From Verrucomicrobiales bacterium (GTDB lineage Bacteria; Verrucomicrobiota; Verrucomicrobiia; Verrucomicrobiales; DEV007), in NCBI GenBank assembly GCA_023253615.1, contig JALRFZ010000118.1, forward strand, positions 1 through 15,616: a stretch of DNA of 15,616 nucleotides, written 5' to 3'. A model generated the notes under the pieces. The model was not told where the DNA came from. It was given only the letters and a program-made list of their open reading frames with translations, and made no database searches. Numbering within the stretch: position 1 is the stretch's first letter; each line of letters opens with the position of its first letter. The translations under genes were made by a program, and so were the position numbers. Shown in pieces: positions 7,765-14,232 of this stretch.

Positions 7765-8742
7765 ATGTCTCCTTGGAAAAAAATCCGCTACCGCCTCGAA
7801 TGGCTCGGGCTGCAGTGGCTCTATTTCGCGATCCCCCTGCTCCCGCGCGGGGTGGCGCATGCCTTCGGCAAATTGCTCGGCAGCCTCGCCTTCCACCTCG
7901 ACCGCCGCGGCCATCATACCGCGATCGAGAATCTCACCCTCGTCTTCGGCGGGGAAAAAGACGCGAAGGAAATCCACCGTCTCGCCCGCGATTCCTATCG
8001 CTCTTTCGCGCAGACGGTGATCGACCAATTCTGGAGCGCCCGTCTCACGCCTGAAAACTGGACGCGCTACTGCGAACTCGAGGTCGAGGACATGGACGCC
8101 GTCGACCGCGCCCGCGAGACCGGCGCGATCTGGGTGACGCCGCACTACAGCAACTTCGAGTGGATCGCCCTGATGATGGGCTTCCGCGGCTACAAGTTCA
8201 CGATCGTGGCGCAGGATTTCCGGAATTCCCTCCTCACCGAGACCTACAAGAAAAACCGCGAGCGTTCCGGTCACGAGGTCATCCCGCAGCGCGGGGCCAT
8301 CATCCGACTCCTCAAAAACCTCAAGGCGGGAGGCCACGCCGCCTTCCTCCCCGATCTCACGATCAAACCCTCGAAGCCGGCCACGATCATCGAGTGTTTC
8401 GGCCGCAAGACCTGCGTCACCGCGATCCACGCCGAGCTGATGAAACGCACCGGCCTGCCCGTGATCCCCGGGATCTGCCTCCCGAAGCCGGACGGAGGTT
8501 ATCTGTTGAAGGGCTTCAAGCCGCTCGAGTTCGGTCCCGACGACACCGAACACACGATTGCCCAGGCCTGCTGGGACATCTTCGAACCCATCATCCGCGA
8601 AAATCCCGCCCCTTGGCTCTGGATGTACAAACACTGGCGTTACCTGCCTGAAACGACCACGGTGGCATATCCCGCCTACGCCTGGCGGACGCCGGCCTTT
8701 GATGAAGTGCTGGCTCGGGTGGAGGGGAAGAACCAAGATTGA
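7765..8742 (+). CDS. LpxL/HtrB-like lipid A acyltransferase family protein
   Basis: A 325-residue member of the lysophospholipid/lipid A biosynthesis acyltransferase family (PF03279), the usual length. The N-terminus (residues 12-33, LEWLGLQWLYFAIPLLPRG) is the membrane-associated helix. The catalytic HX4E motif is HYSNFE at 127-132 (H127, E132) in the context IWVTPHYSNFEW, and the second block LLKAG...FLPDLTIK with CFGRKT at 211-216 matches the acyl-acceptor region of the family. It acts at the cytoplasmic face of the inner membrane, transferring an acyl chain from acyl-ACP to a lipid A precursor or a related lipid. Whether the product is classical lipid A cannot be told, since no other lpx gene is visible. 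The start at 7765 has no Shine-Dalgarno. A toxin-antitoxin locus follows 31 bases downstream. Confidence 0.9.
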   Translation: MSPWKKIRYRLEWLGLQWLYFAIPLLPRGVAHAFGKLLGSLAFHLDRRGHHTAIENLTLVFGGEKDAKEIHRLARDSYRSFAQTVIDQFWSARLTPENWTRYCELEVEDMDAVDRARETGAIWVTPHYSNFEWIALMMGFRGYKFTIVAQDFRNSLLTETYKKNRERSGHEVIPQRGAIIRLLKNLKAGGHAAFLPDLTIKPSKPATIIECFGRKTCVTAIHAELMKRTGLPVIPGICLPKPDGGYLLKGFKPLEFGPDDTEHTIAQACWDIFEPIIRENPAPWLWMYKHWRYLPETTTVAYPAYAWRTPAFDEVLARVEGKNQD

Positions 8743-8767
8743 TCGATTTCGTCAAAGAACCTGAATT
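8739..8767 (+). promoter_or_regulatory. Possible promoter of the Phd-type antitoxin
   Basis: TTGATC at 8739-8744 overlaps the stop codon of the acyltransferase gene. A weak -10-like TGAATT lies at 8762-8767 after a 17-base spacer. The predicted start would fall on or next to the antitoxin ATG at 8774, giving a leaderless message. The -10 match is only 3 of 6, so confidence is low. Confidence 0.25.
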
Positions 8768-8773
8768 TTCCAT

Positions 8774-9031
8774 ATGGCTGCATCCACGTTCAACATTCAC
8801 CAAGCAAAGACGCATCTTTCGCGCCTCATCGCCAGGGCCGTAAACGGCGAGGAGATTGTCATCGCGAATGCGGGAATTCCCAAGGTGCGCCTCACACCGG
8901 TGAGAGATGAGGTTGTCACCCGCCGCCCGGGACGATTTGCCGGCGACTTGCATGTCACCGAAGCCTTTTTCGAACCCCTCCCGCCGGAAACGCTCGCATC
9001 GTGGGAAACCCGCCGCGAGATTCTCCCATGA
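8774..9031 (+). CDS. Phd/YefM-family type II antitoxin
   Basis: An 85-residue antitoxin. The N-terminal part, STFNIHQAKTHLSRLIARAV, then GEEIVIANAGIPKVRLTPV, is the Phd/YefM DNA-binding and dimer fold (PF02604). The C-terminal tail RRPGRFAGDLHVTEAFFEPL, then PPETLASW, is the toxin-binding extension typical of antitoxins paired with COG3744-type PIN toxins. In intact loci it would bind and neutralise the toxin and repress its own operon. Here its stop codon overlaps an ATG (ATGA, 9028-9031), the usual coupling to the toxin gene, but only a 26-codon toxin relic follows. The antitoxin itself looks full length. It may persist as an anti-toxin against related toxins elsewhere in the genome (inference). 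Confidence 0.88.
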   Translation: MAASTFNIHQAKTHLSRLIARAVNGEEIVIANAGIPKVRLTPVRDEVVTRRPGRFAGDLHVTEAFFEPLPPETLASWETRREILP

Positions 9032-9108
9032 GTTCATTTCTCCACGGCCTGACCCTCGCCACCACCGACGGATTCTTCTCAGACGCGGGATTCCGGACCT
9101 TCTGGTAA
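9028..9108 (+). pseudogene. PIN-domain toxin relic (C-terminal end only)
   Basis: A 26-codon frame begins at the ATG that overlaps the antitoxin stop and ends at TAA. After five residues (MSSFL) it reads HGLTLATTDG and ends AGFRTFW. This matches the last strand and C-terminus of VapC-like PIN toxins of the COG3744 type, which commonly read (E/H)GLTLVTxD...YGVxxxW. The first three acidic residues of the PIN active site and about 100 residues are absent, so no nuclease can be made. The simplest reading is an internal deletion that kept the coupled start codon and the C-terminal end. The match rests on family knowledge and a short stretch. recG begins 6 or 27 bases further on. Confidence 0.55.
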
Positions 9109-9114
9109 AGCCTC

Positions 9115-11142
9115 ATGGGACCGGAATCACCTCCCATGACCCTCGACACCCCTCTCGAAGAGGCCGGCTTGCTGCGTCTCGACAAGAAAAACCGCGAAGG
9201 CTACGAGAAGCTCGGCCTCGTCACGATCGGCGATGCGCTCCTTCACTTTCCGCGGCGTCACGAGGATCGCACGCGCTTCGATCGCTTTCCCGAGGGTGGG
9301 ATGGAGCAATCGGTCTGCCTCCACGTCCTCGTCAGCGATTGCCGCAGCTTTTTCGGACGCGGACAGGGCCGGCGTTGTTTCGAGGCCACGGTCGAGCCCG
9401 CGGGCGGCGATCTCCTCGGCAATCGTCTCATCCTGCGTTGGTTCAACATGCCGTATCTGGCGAAGGTCCTCGCGGTGGGGCACCGTCTCGTGATCTACGG
9501 CCAACCGAAGGAGAGCAAGGGCCGCGTCCTCATCGATCATCCCGATTTCGAAATCGTCGAGGACGATGAAGCCACCGCCGCACCGCACATGGGCGGCATC
9601 GTGCCGATCTATCCGCTCGCCTCGGGCGTGGGACAAAAGCCGCTCCGTTCCCTCATCCACCGGCTTCTCGCCCTCGTGCCGGATGAGGCCATCCCCGAAT
9701 GGCTGCCGGAAGGCGCAGGTGGATCGCTGACCCGCGCCACCGCGATCCGCACGCTGCATTTCCCCGCGAGCATGGCGGAGCTCGAGCCCGCCCGCCGCCG
9801 CCTCGCCCTCGAGGAATTCGCCACCCTCCAACTCGAGCTGCTGCGCCGTCGCGCCGAGTTCCGCCAGACCCACGTGACTCCGCGCGCGGGTCCCGGCCGC
9901 CTCCTCGATCAATTCCTCGCCAACCTGCCCTACGCGCCGACCGGCGCGCAACAACGCGCCATCGACGAGATCCGCGGAGACCTTCTCCTGCCCACGCCAA
10001 TGGTGCGTCTCCTCCAGGGCGACGTCGGCGCGGGAAAAACGCTCGTCGCCGCCGCGGCCATCCTCCTCGTCGTGGAGAAGGGTGCCGATGCCGCGCTCAT
10101 GGCCCCGACCCAGATCCTGGCAGAACAACATTTCCGCAACTTCCGCGAATGGGGCGAGCCTCTCGGGGTGAAGGTGCGGCTCCTCACCGGCACGCGCGAC
10201 GAGGGAGGCGACCTGCCGCTTTTCCAGAATCAGGGAGGCGCCGATCGCCCCGGCAACGTGATCATCGGCACCCACGCCCTCTTCCACGGTCGCGCCGATT
10301 TCGAAAACGGCCTCGCCCTTGCCGTGATCGATGAGCAGCACAAATTCGGCGTGGCCCAGCGCGAGGCACTCCTCTCGCAGGGCGAAGGCGTCTCCGTGCT
10401 CGCGATGACGGCGACCCCGATCCCGCGCACCCTCACCCTCGCCTTCTACGGCGATCTCGATGTCTCCATCCTCGACGAACTGCCCGCGGGACGCGGCAAG
10501 CTCATCACCGGGATCCGTCTCACCACCCAGACGAAGCAGGCCGCGGCTTTCGTGTTGGAGCAACTGGCCGCGGGCCGCCAGGCCTACATCGTTTATCCCT
10601 TGATCGAGGAGTCCGACAAGCTCGCCGCCGGTGCCGCCACCGCCGCCTATGCGGAATGGGCGGAACGCTTCGCCGACTACCGCGTCGGGCTCGTCCACGG
10701 GAGCATGAACAGCGACGAGAAGGACGCGGTGATGCGTGAATTCCGCCATGGCAAGATCGACGTGCTCGTCGCCACGACGGTGATCGAGGTCGGCGTCGAT
10801 GTGCCGAATGCGAACGTGATGCTCATCTTCCACGCCGAGCGTTTCGGCCTCGCCCAGCTCCACCAGCTCCGGGGACGGATCGGCCGGGGAGAACACAAGA
10901 GCTATTGCGTGCTCCTCGTCGATCCGAAGCAGGAGGACGCGCGCGCCCGGCTCCGCATCCTCGAGGAGACACGCGATGGTTTCCGCATCGCCGACGAGGA
11001 TCTCCGCCTCCGCGGCCCGGGCGAAGTGCTCGGCACGATGCAGAGCGGCCTGCCCGATCTGAGATTCGCCGACCTTCTCGGCGACACCCGCCTCGTCGAG
11101 GAGGCGCGCAAGATCGCGGAAGGGATGCTGGCAAACGGGTGA
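9115..11142 (+). CDS. recG: ATP-dependent DNA helicase RecG
   Basis: A 675-residue helicase, close to the usual RecG length, which reverses stalled replication forks and processes branched recombination intermediates in the cytoplasm. The N-terminal wedge/OB-fold region spans about 60-150 (VCLHVLVSD, then RLILRWFNMPYL and VIYGQ). Helicase motifs are in order: Walker A GDVGAGKT at 302-309, PTQILAEQHF at 331-340, GTHALF at 385-390, DEQH at 406-409, TATPIPRTL at 432-440, the RecG-type VYPLIEES segment at 493-500, LVHGSMNSDEK at 526-536, and QLRGRIGRG at 584-592. The DEQHKFG motif has Lys where many RecG proteins have Arg. The ATG at 9136 (MTLDTPLEEAGLL) is a good alternative start, since the first seven residues look unlike RecG. 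The gene follows the degraded toxin-antitoxin locus closely and may share its transcript. Confidence 0.97.
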   Translation: MGPESPPMTLDTPLEEAGLLRLDKKNREGYEKLGLVTIGDALLHFPRRHEDRTRFDRFPEGGMEQSVCLHVLVSDCRSFFGRGQGRRCFEATVEPAGGDLLGNRLILRWFNMPYLAKVLAVGHRLVIYGQPKESKGRVLIDHPDFEIVEDDEATAAPHMGGIVPIYPLASGVGQKPLRSLIHRLLALVPDEAIPEWLPEGAGGSLTRATAIRTLHFPASMAELEPARRRLALEEFATLQLELLRRRAEFRQTHVTPRAGPGRLLDQFLANLPYAPTGAQQRAIDEIRGDLLLPTPMVRLLQGDVGAGKTLVAAAAILLVVEKGADAALMAPTQILAEQHFRNFREWGEPLGVKVRLLTGTRDEGGDLPLFQNQGGADRPGNVIIGTHALFHGRADFENGLALAVIDEQHKFGVAQREALLSQGEGVSVLAMTATPIPRTLTLAFYGDLDVSILDELPAGRGKLITGIRLTTQTKQAAAFVLEQLAAGRQAYIVYPLIEESDKLAAGAATAAYAEWAERFADYRVGLVHGSMNSDEKDAVMREFRHGKIDVLVATTVIEVGVDVPNANVMLIFHAERFGLAQLHQLRGRIGRGEHKSYCVLLVDPKQEDARARLRILEETRDGFRIADEDLRLRGPGEVLGTMQSGLPDLRFADLLGDTRLVEEARKIAEGMLANG

Positions 11143-11213
11143 CACGGTCGTCTGCGGTGACGCGCATTCGTAGTTTTCAAGGCGTGACGGAGTCGATAAG
11201 CTGACTCAACCCC

Positions 11214-13601
11214 ATGAAAAACGCCCTCATTGCCGCCCTCGTTCTGTTCGCCACCGGCCTCCATGCCGCGCCCAAGCCGAACGTGCTCCTCATCCTCGCC
11301 GATGATCTCGGTTACTCCGATCTCGGCTGTTACGGGAGCGAGATTGCGACGCCCCATCTCGACTCGATCGCGGCGAACGGGCTCCGCTTCACGCAATTCT
11401 ACAACACCTCGCGCTGCTGGCCGACACGGGGCGCGCTCCTCACTGGCTACTACCCCCAGCAGATCGGGCGCGACGCGCTCCCGACCGTGGCGGGAGGCGG
11501 CGGAGACCAGAACCGTCGCCCCGCGTGGGCCGAACTGCTGCCCAAACGGCTCAAGGAAGCGGGCTATCGATCCTATCACACCGGCAAATGGCACATCGAC
11601 GGCAAACCCGTCGCGGAGGGCTTCGACCATTCCTATTACCTCCAGGACCAGGGCCGTTTCTTCAACCCTGACAAACACTTCAAAGACGACGCGGCCCTTC
11701 CGCCCGTGGAGAAGGACTCCGGCTTCTACGGCACCACCGCCCTCGCCGATCACGTCATCGAGGTTCTGAAAGAACACGCCGCCCATCACGCCGACGCGCC
11801 CTTCTTCCACTACCTCGCTTTCGCCGCGCCGCATTTCCCGCTGCACGCCCTGCCCGAAGACATCGCCCTTTATCAGGACACGTACACCGCTGGATGGGAC
11901 GCGATCCGCGCGAAGCGCTGGCAGAAAATGCGGCAGCTCGGCCTCCTCGATGGCGAACTCTCCCGTCCCGAGAGCGATCTCGGACCGCCCTACCATTTTC
12001 CCGAGGCCCTCGCGATCCTCGGTCCCGGCGAGATCGACAAACCGGTCGCGTGGAAGAACCTGACAGACGCCCAAAAGAAATTCCAGGCCGACAAGATGGC
12101 GATCCACGCCGCCATGATCCACCGCATGGACCTCGAGATCGGGCGCGTCTTCGAGCAGATCCGGGCGATGGGACAATGGGAGAACACCCTCGTCCTTTTC
12201 CTCTCCGACAACGGGGCCAGCGCCGAGATCATGGTGCGCGACGACGGCCACGATCCGTCGCGGCCACCCGGATCCGCCGACACCTACCTCTGCCTCGGCC
12301 CCGGCTGGTCGACCGTGGCGAACACGCCCTTCCGCCGTCACAAGACCTGGACCCACGAGGGCGGCATCGCCACGCCCCTGCTCGCCTCGTGGCCCGCCGG
12401 CATCGCCGCGCGCGGCGAGATCCGCACGACCCCCGGTCACGTCATCGACATCGTCCCGACCCTGCTCGAGCTCTCCGGAGCGACCACGCCCGCCGATGCG
12501 CCACCCGCCCCGGGCAAAAGTCTCGTCCCCGTCTTCGCCAAGGAGGCGGATCCGCTCCAGGAGACACTCTGGTGGCTTCATGAGGGACACAAAGCCGTGC
12601 GCCAGGGCGATTGGAAAGCGGTCGCCCCGAAAGGCGAACCCTGGGAGCTCTACGATCTCGCCAACGATCGCGACGAGTCCACCGACCTCGCCGTCGCGCG
12701 CGCCGAAAAACTGAAGGAACTGGTCGCCGCGTGGGATCGCCTCACCGCCGACTTCACCGCTCTCGCCGCCTCGCAGCCGCGGGAGGAAACCGCCCCGGCG
12801 AAAGGCAAAGGAAAAGCAAAAGCCGAGGGCAAGGGGAAGGCGAAGGGCAATGCCGCGAATCCCCCGCGCAAACAGGTCCTCGTGAATGGCGAGAACTTTG
12901 ATCTCGCGGGGCGCCCCGCCTTCCGCATGGTGCCCGAGAAACCCGCCACCGTCGCGGGAGGAAAACCCTGGGTCTTCTACGGGCCCACCCTGCCTGCTTA
13001 TCCCGACGAGGCCGAGCGCTGGATGCACGAGCGTTTCCTCGCCGCCGGCATCGCCGTCGCCGGGGTCGATGTGGGCGAGGCCTACGGCAGCCCGAAAGCG
13101 TTTCCGTTTTTCGAGGCCCTCCACCAAAAGATGGTCGCCGACGGCTATTCGCCGAAACCCGTCCTCCTCGGTCGCAGCCGTGGCGGCCTCTGGGCGAGTT
13201 CTTGGGCTCTCGCCCATCCCGACCGCGTCGCCGGGATCGCCGGGATCTATCCCGTCTACGATTTCACCACCTATCCCGGCCTCGCCAAAGCCGCGCCCGC
13301 CTACGCCCTGACCGAAGCCGAATTGGAGGCCCGTCAGGACGAGCTGAATCCGATCCGCCGCGCCGCGGACCTCGCCAGGGCAAAGATCCCCGTCTTCATC
13401 ATCCACGGCACCGACGATGTGGTCGTGCCCCTCGCCGCGAACTCCGGCAAGCTCGAGGAGATCTATGCAGCCGAGGGTGCCGGTGATCTCATCGAGGTGA
13501 TGAAGATCGAAGGGCAGGGCCACAATTTCTGGACCGGATTTTTCCAGTGCCGGGAGTTGGTGGATTTCGTGATCGCGCGGGCGGGCGGGACGATGGATTG
13601 A
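11214..13601 (+). CDS. Secreted sulfatase fused to an alpha/beta hydrolase
   Basis: A 795-residue exported protein with a Sec signal at residues 1-19 (MKNALIAALVLFATGLHAA). Residues 22-510 are a family S1 sulfatase: the metal ligands D30 and D31 in LADDLGYSD, the formylglycine site C68-W-P-T-R72 (CXPXR) followed by GALLTG, HTGKWH at 122-127, and SDNG at 331-334 with D332 and N333. Cys at 68 means an FGE or anSME maturase is needed; none is in the window. Residues 524-552 are a Lys/Gly/Ala-rich linker (GKGKAKAEGKGKAKG at 531-545). Residues 555-790 are a serine hydrolase with S655 in GRSRGG, acid D734 or D735 in HGTDD and H770 in GQGHNFW. Together it could remove sulfate and ester groups from one polymer (inference). 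There is no Shine-Dalgarno. The 71 bases after recG show only a 5-bp dyad. Confidence 0.94.
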   Translation: MKNALIAALVLFATGLHAAPKPNVLLILADDLGYSDLGCYGSEIATPHLDSIAANGLRFTQFYNTSRCWPTRGALLTGYYPQQIGRDALPTVAGGGGDQNRRPAWAELLPKRLKEAGYRSYHTGKWHIDGKPVAEGFDHSYYLQDQGRFFNPDKHFKDDAALPPVEKDSGFYGTTALADHVIEVLKEHAAHHADAPFFHYLAFAAPHFPLHALPEDIALYQDTYTAGWDAIRAKRWQKMRQLGLLDGELSRPESDLGPPYHFPEALAILGPGEIDKPVAWKNLTDAQKKFQADKMAIHAAMIHRMDLEIGRVFEQIRAMGQWENTLVLFLSDNGASAEIMVRDDGHDPSRPPGSADTYLCLGPGWSTVANTPFRRHKTWTHEGGIATPLLASWPAGIAARGEIRTTPGHVIDIVPTLLELSGATTPADAPPAPGKSLVPVFAKEADPLQETLWWLHEGHKAVRQGDWKAVAPKGEPWELYDLANDRDESTDLAVARAEKLKELVAAWDRLTADFTALAASQPREETAPAKGKGKAKAEGKGKAKGNAANPPRKQVLVNGENFDLAGRPAFRMVPEKPATVAGGKPWVFYGPTLPAYPDEAERWMHERFLAAGIAVAGVDVGEAYGSPKAFPFFEALHQKMVADGYSPKPVLLGRSRGGLWASSWALAHPDRVAGIAGIYPVYDFTTYPGLAKAAPAYALTEAELEARQDELNPIRRAADLARAKIPVFIIHGTDDVVVPLAANSGKLEEIYAAEGAGDLIEVMKIEGQGHNFWTGFFQCRELVDFVIARAGGTMD

Positions 13602-13625
13602 CGGAAAGCCACCTTCCCGTATCTT
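13598..13625 (+). promoter_or_regulatory. Promoter candidate for the VapB/VapC pair, giving a leaderless message
   Basis: TTGACG at 13598-13603 (5 of 6 matches to the sigma70 -35 box) and TATCTT at 13620-13625 (4 of 6) are separated by 16 bases. The -35 box overlaps the stop codon of the sulfatase gene. The expected transcript start is at about 13632, which is the GTG of the antitoxin, so the message would lack a leader. Confidence 0.45.
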
Positions 13626-13631
13626 TGGAGC

Positions 13632-13904
13632 GTGAAAACGACCATCGATATTCCCGAAGACCTTTACCAAAAGGCGAAGATTCGGGCCATCGAGCGGGGA
13701 GTGACCTTGAAGCAACTCGTCGTTACCTCGTTGAGCAAGGAACTCGAAGGAACTTCCCGGGTGGAAGACTCGCCCGTTTCCTATTGGGCCAACCGACGCC
13801 TCTTGCCTGAATATGAGGCGGCAATGAAAGAAGGTGCCTTCCGACCGAGAGAGGGGGATCGGGACATCACCGATCTGATCTCCGACGACAGCGATGCGCG
13901 CTGA
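13632..13904 (+). CDS. VapB-type antitoxin
   Basis: A 90-residue antitoxin with a GTG start. The N-terminus MKTTIDIPEDLYQKAKIRAI, then ERGVTLKQLV, is the ribbon-helix-helix-like DNA-binding segment of VapB antitoxins. The tail (SYWANRRLLPEYEAAMKEGA, then REGDRDITDLISDDSDAR) is the toxin-binding part seen in VapB partners of PIN toxins. It would repress its own operon and block its cognate VapC. GGAG stands one base before the GTG, too close for normal ribosome binding, which fits the leaderless promoter geometry. The toxin gene starts 11 bases before its stop, so the two are translationally coupled. The antitoxin looks intact, unlike the toxin. Confidence 0.82.
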   Translation: MKTTIDIPEDLYQKAKIRAIERGVTLKQLVVTSLSKELEGTSRVEDSPVSYWANRRLLPEYEAAMKEGAFRPREGDRDITDLISDDSDAR

Positions 13905-14175
13905 ACCCGTCTATTTCGACACCAGCTATCTCGTCCGCCTTTACCTCGAGGACAAAGGAAACCAATTCACGTGGTGCCCCTTGGGCGAAGAAGTGCAGGA
14001 GCGATTGAAGCGAGCCTATCGCACCGCGTCACCAGACACCTTTCTCCGCGCTGCCGACGCCCTTCATCTCGCCTGCGCCGCCGAACACGGATTTCAGGAA
14101 GTCTTCTCCAACGACAGGCATTTCCTCGCCGCCGCTCCGCATTTCGGCCTGAAGGGAATCAACGTGATCCTCTGA
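13894..14175 (+). CDS. VapC-type PIN toxin with an internal deletion
   Basis: The 93-residue product begins like a VapC ribonuclease (VYFDTSYLVRLYLED, active-site D9) and ends like one (FLRAADALHLACAAEHGF with D55; SNDRHFLAAAPHFGLKGINV with D74). VapC proteins of this subfamily are usually about 135-140 residues. Here LYLEDKG at 17-22 runs straight into NQFTWCPLGEEVQERL, so roughly 45 residues are missing, including the helix that carries the second conserved acidic residue of the PIN site. The frame is preserved. Without that residue the metal site should fail, so a weak or dead toxin is expected; it may still bind the antitoxin and act in operon regulation (inference). It overlaps the antitoxin gene by 11 bases. 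An alternative is a naturally short PIN variant, which I think less likely. Confidence 0.72.
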   Translation: MRAEPVYFDTSYLVRLYLEDKGNQFTWCPLGEEVQERLKRAYRTASPDTFLRAADALHLACAAEHGFQEVFSNDRHFLAAAPHFGLKGINVIL

Positions 14176-14232
14176 GAGACGTTCCCTGATCCCGCCATGC
14201 CCTTCTCCGTGGGAATGGGATAAAAAGGCTCC

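Noticed and set aside
9127..11145. 672-codon minus-strand frame opposite recG
   Set aside because: All helicase motifs are on the plus strand. The antisense product is low in complexity and has no recognisable domain.
11190..11207. GAGTC/GACTC inverted repeat just before the sulfatase start
   Set aside because: The arms are only five bases long and no promoter element is placed sensibly around them.
10902..13715. 937-codon minus-strand frame opposite the sulfatase fusion
   Set aside because: It spans the ends of three unrelated plus-strand genes and mirrors their codon structure, so it is a shadow frame.
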